From the NCBI GenBank assembly GCA_027081565.1, contig JALWKG010000084.1, positions 1 through 6,284 on the forward strand: a DNA stretch of 6,284 nt. Direction: 5' to 3'. The position numbers and the translations under genes are program-made. This DNA is from Helicobacteraceae bacterium (GTDB taxonomy: Bacteria; Campylobacterota; Campylobacteria; Campylobacterales; Sulfurimonadaceae). This document shows, piece by piece, positions 6,216 to 6,284 of this stretch. A model generated the notes under the pieces. The model worked only from the letters and a program-made list of their open reading frames with translations. It searched no databases and was not told where the DNA came from. Each line of letters begins with the position of its first letter. Position 1 is the stretch's first letter.

Positions 6216-6284
6216 CTAATATTTCGTTGTTGAAGATGACTTAATGAGTTTTTGAATCTCATCAAGGTTATCTGATTTTGGCAT
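6216..6284 (-). CDS. 3' end of the gene upstream of the CCG-domain gene (partial)
   Basis: On the minus strand a frame runs from the window edge to TAG (6218-6216), encoding MPKSDNLDEIQKLIKSSS and then TTKY. The edge codon happens to be ATG, so this is either a 22-residue peptide or, more likely, the tail of a longer gene continuing beyond the window. Its stop codon partly overlaps the Shine-Dalgarno of the CCG-domain gene, which suggests coupled translation. In C. jejuni the gene before the equivalent CCG subunit is the Fe-S subunit (sdhB/mfrB), which makes that a reasonable guess here. No cysteine motif is present in the visible part to confirm it. Confidence 0.5.
   Translation of the reverse strand: MPKSDNLDEIQKLIKSSSTTKY

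Overview
This 6.3 kb stretch looks like chromosome from a Campylobacterota (epsilonproteobacterial) bacterium, most likely a free-living sulfur- or hydrogen-oxidising relative of Sulfurovum or Sulfurimonas. The evidence is the frdCAB gene order, the close match of all three Frd subunits to the Wolinella succinogenes di-haem quinol:fumarate reductase (residue numbers of haem, flavin and Fe-S ligands coincide or differ by a constant offset), the moderately AT-rich base composition, and a nearby CCG-domain (HdrB-like) protein of the kind paired with a second Sdh/Mfr-type complex in this phylum. The genus is an inference.

Layout. Positions 1-1576 (+) hold a tightly packed gene string: the last codons of an unidentified gene, recR, a small predicted lipoprotein with a degenerate Kunitz/BPTI-like domain, and a 159-residue protein resembling only the N-terminal part of the actin-like protein MreB. 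The first three are joined by 4-base ATGA start/stop overlaps. After a 76-base AT-rich gap that probably carries a promoter, 1653-5115 (+) is the complete frdCAB operon, again joined by ATGA overlaps. A GC-rich hairpin follows frdB. The 210-base convergent gap also holds a second hairpin and a doubtful 42-codon ORF. On the minus strand, 5326-6207 encodes the CCG-domain protein, preceded 8 bases upstream by the end of another gene that leaves the window.

Function. FrdA (flavoprotein, site of fumarate reduction), FrdB (three Fe-S clusters) and FrdC (membrane di-haem cytochrome b) form one membrane complex linking the menaquinone pool to fumarate/succinate. In autotrophic Campylobacterota it also serves the fumarate-to-succinate step of the reductive TCA cycle. 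The convergent CCG-domain gene probably belongs to a separate Sdh/Mfr-type complex, so two fumarate/succinate systems may lie tail to tail.

Most notable: (1) FrdC keeps all four haem histidines and the quinol-site glutamate but has valine where W. succinogenes has Glu-C180, the key residue of the proposed transmembrane E-pathway; (2) the bacterial Kunitz-like lipoprotein has lost exactly the two cysteines of the exposed 14-38 disulfide and has Asp at the P1 position; (3) the MreB-like protein lacks the nucleotide-binding motifs. No mobile element, CRISPR array, tRNA or rRNA was seen.
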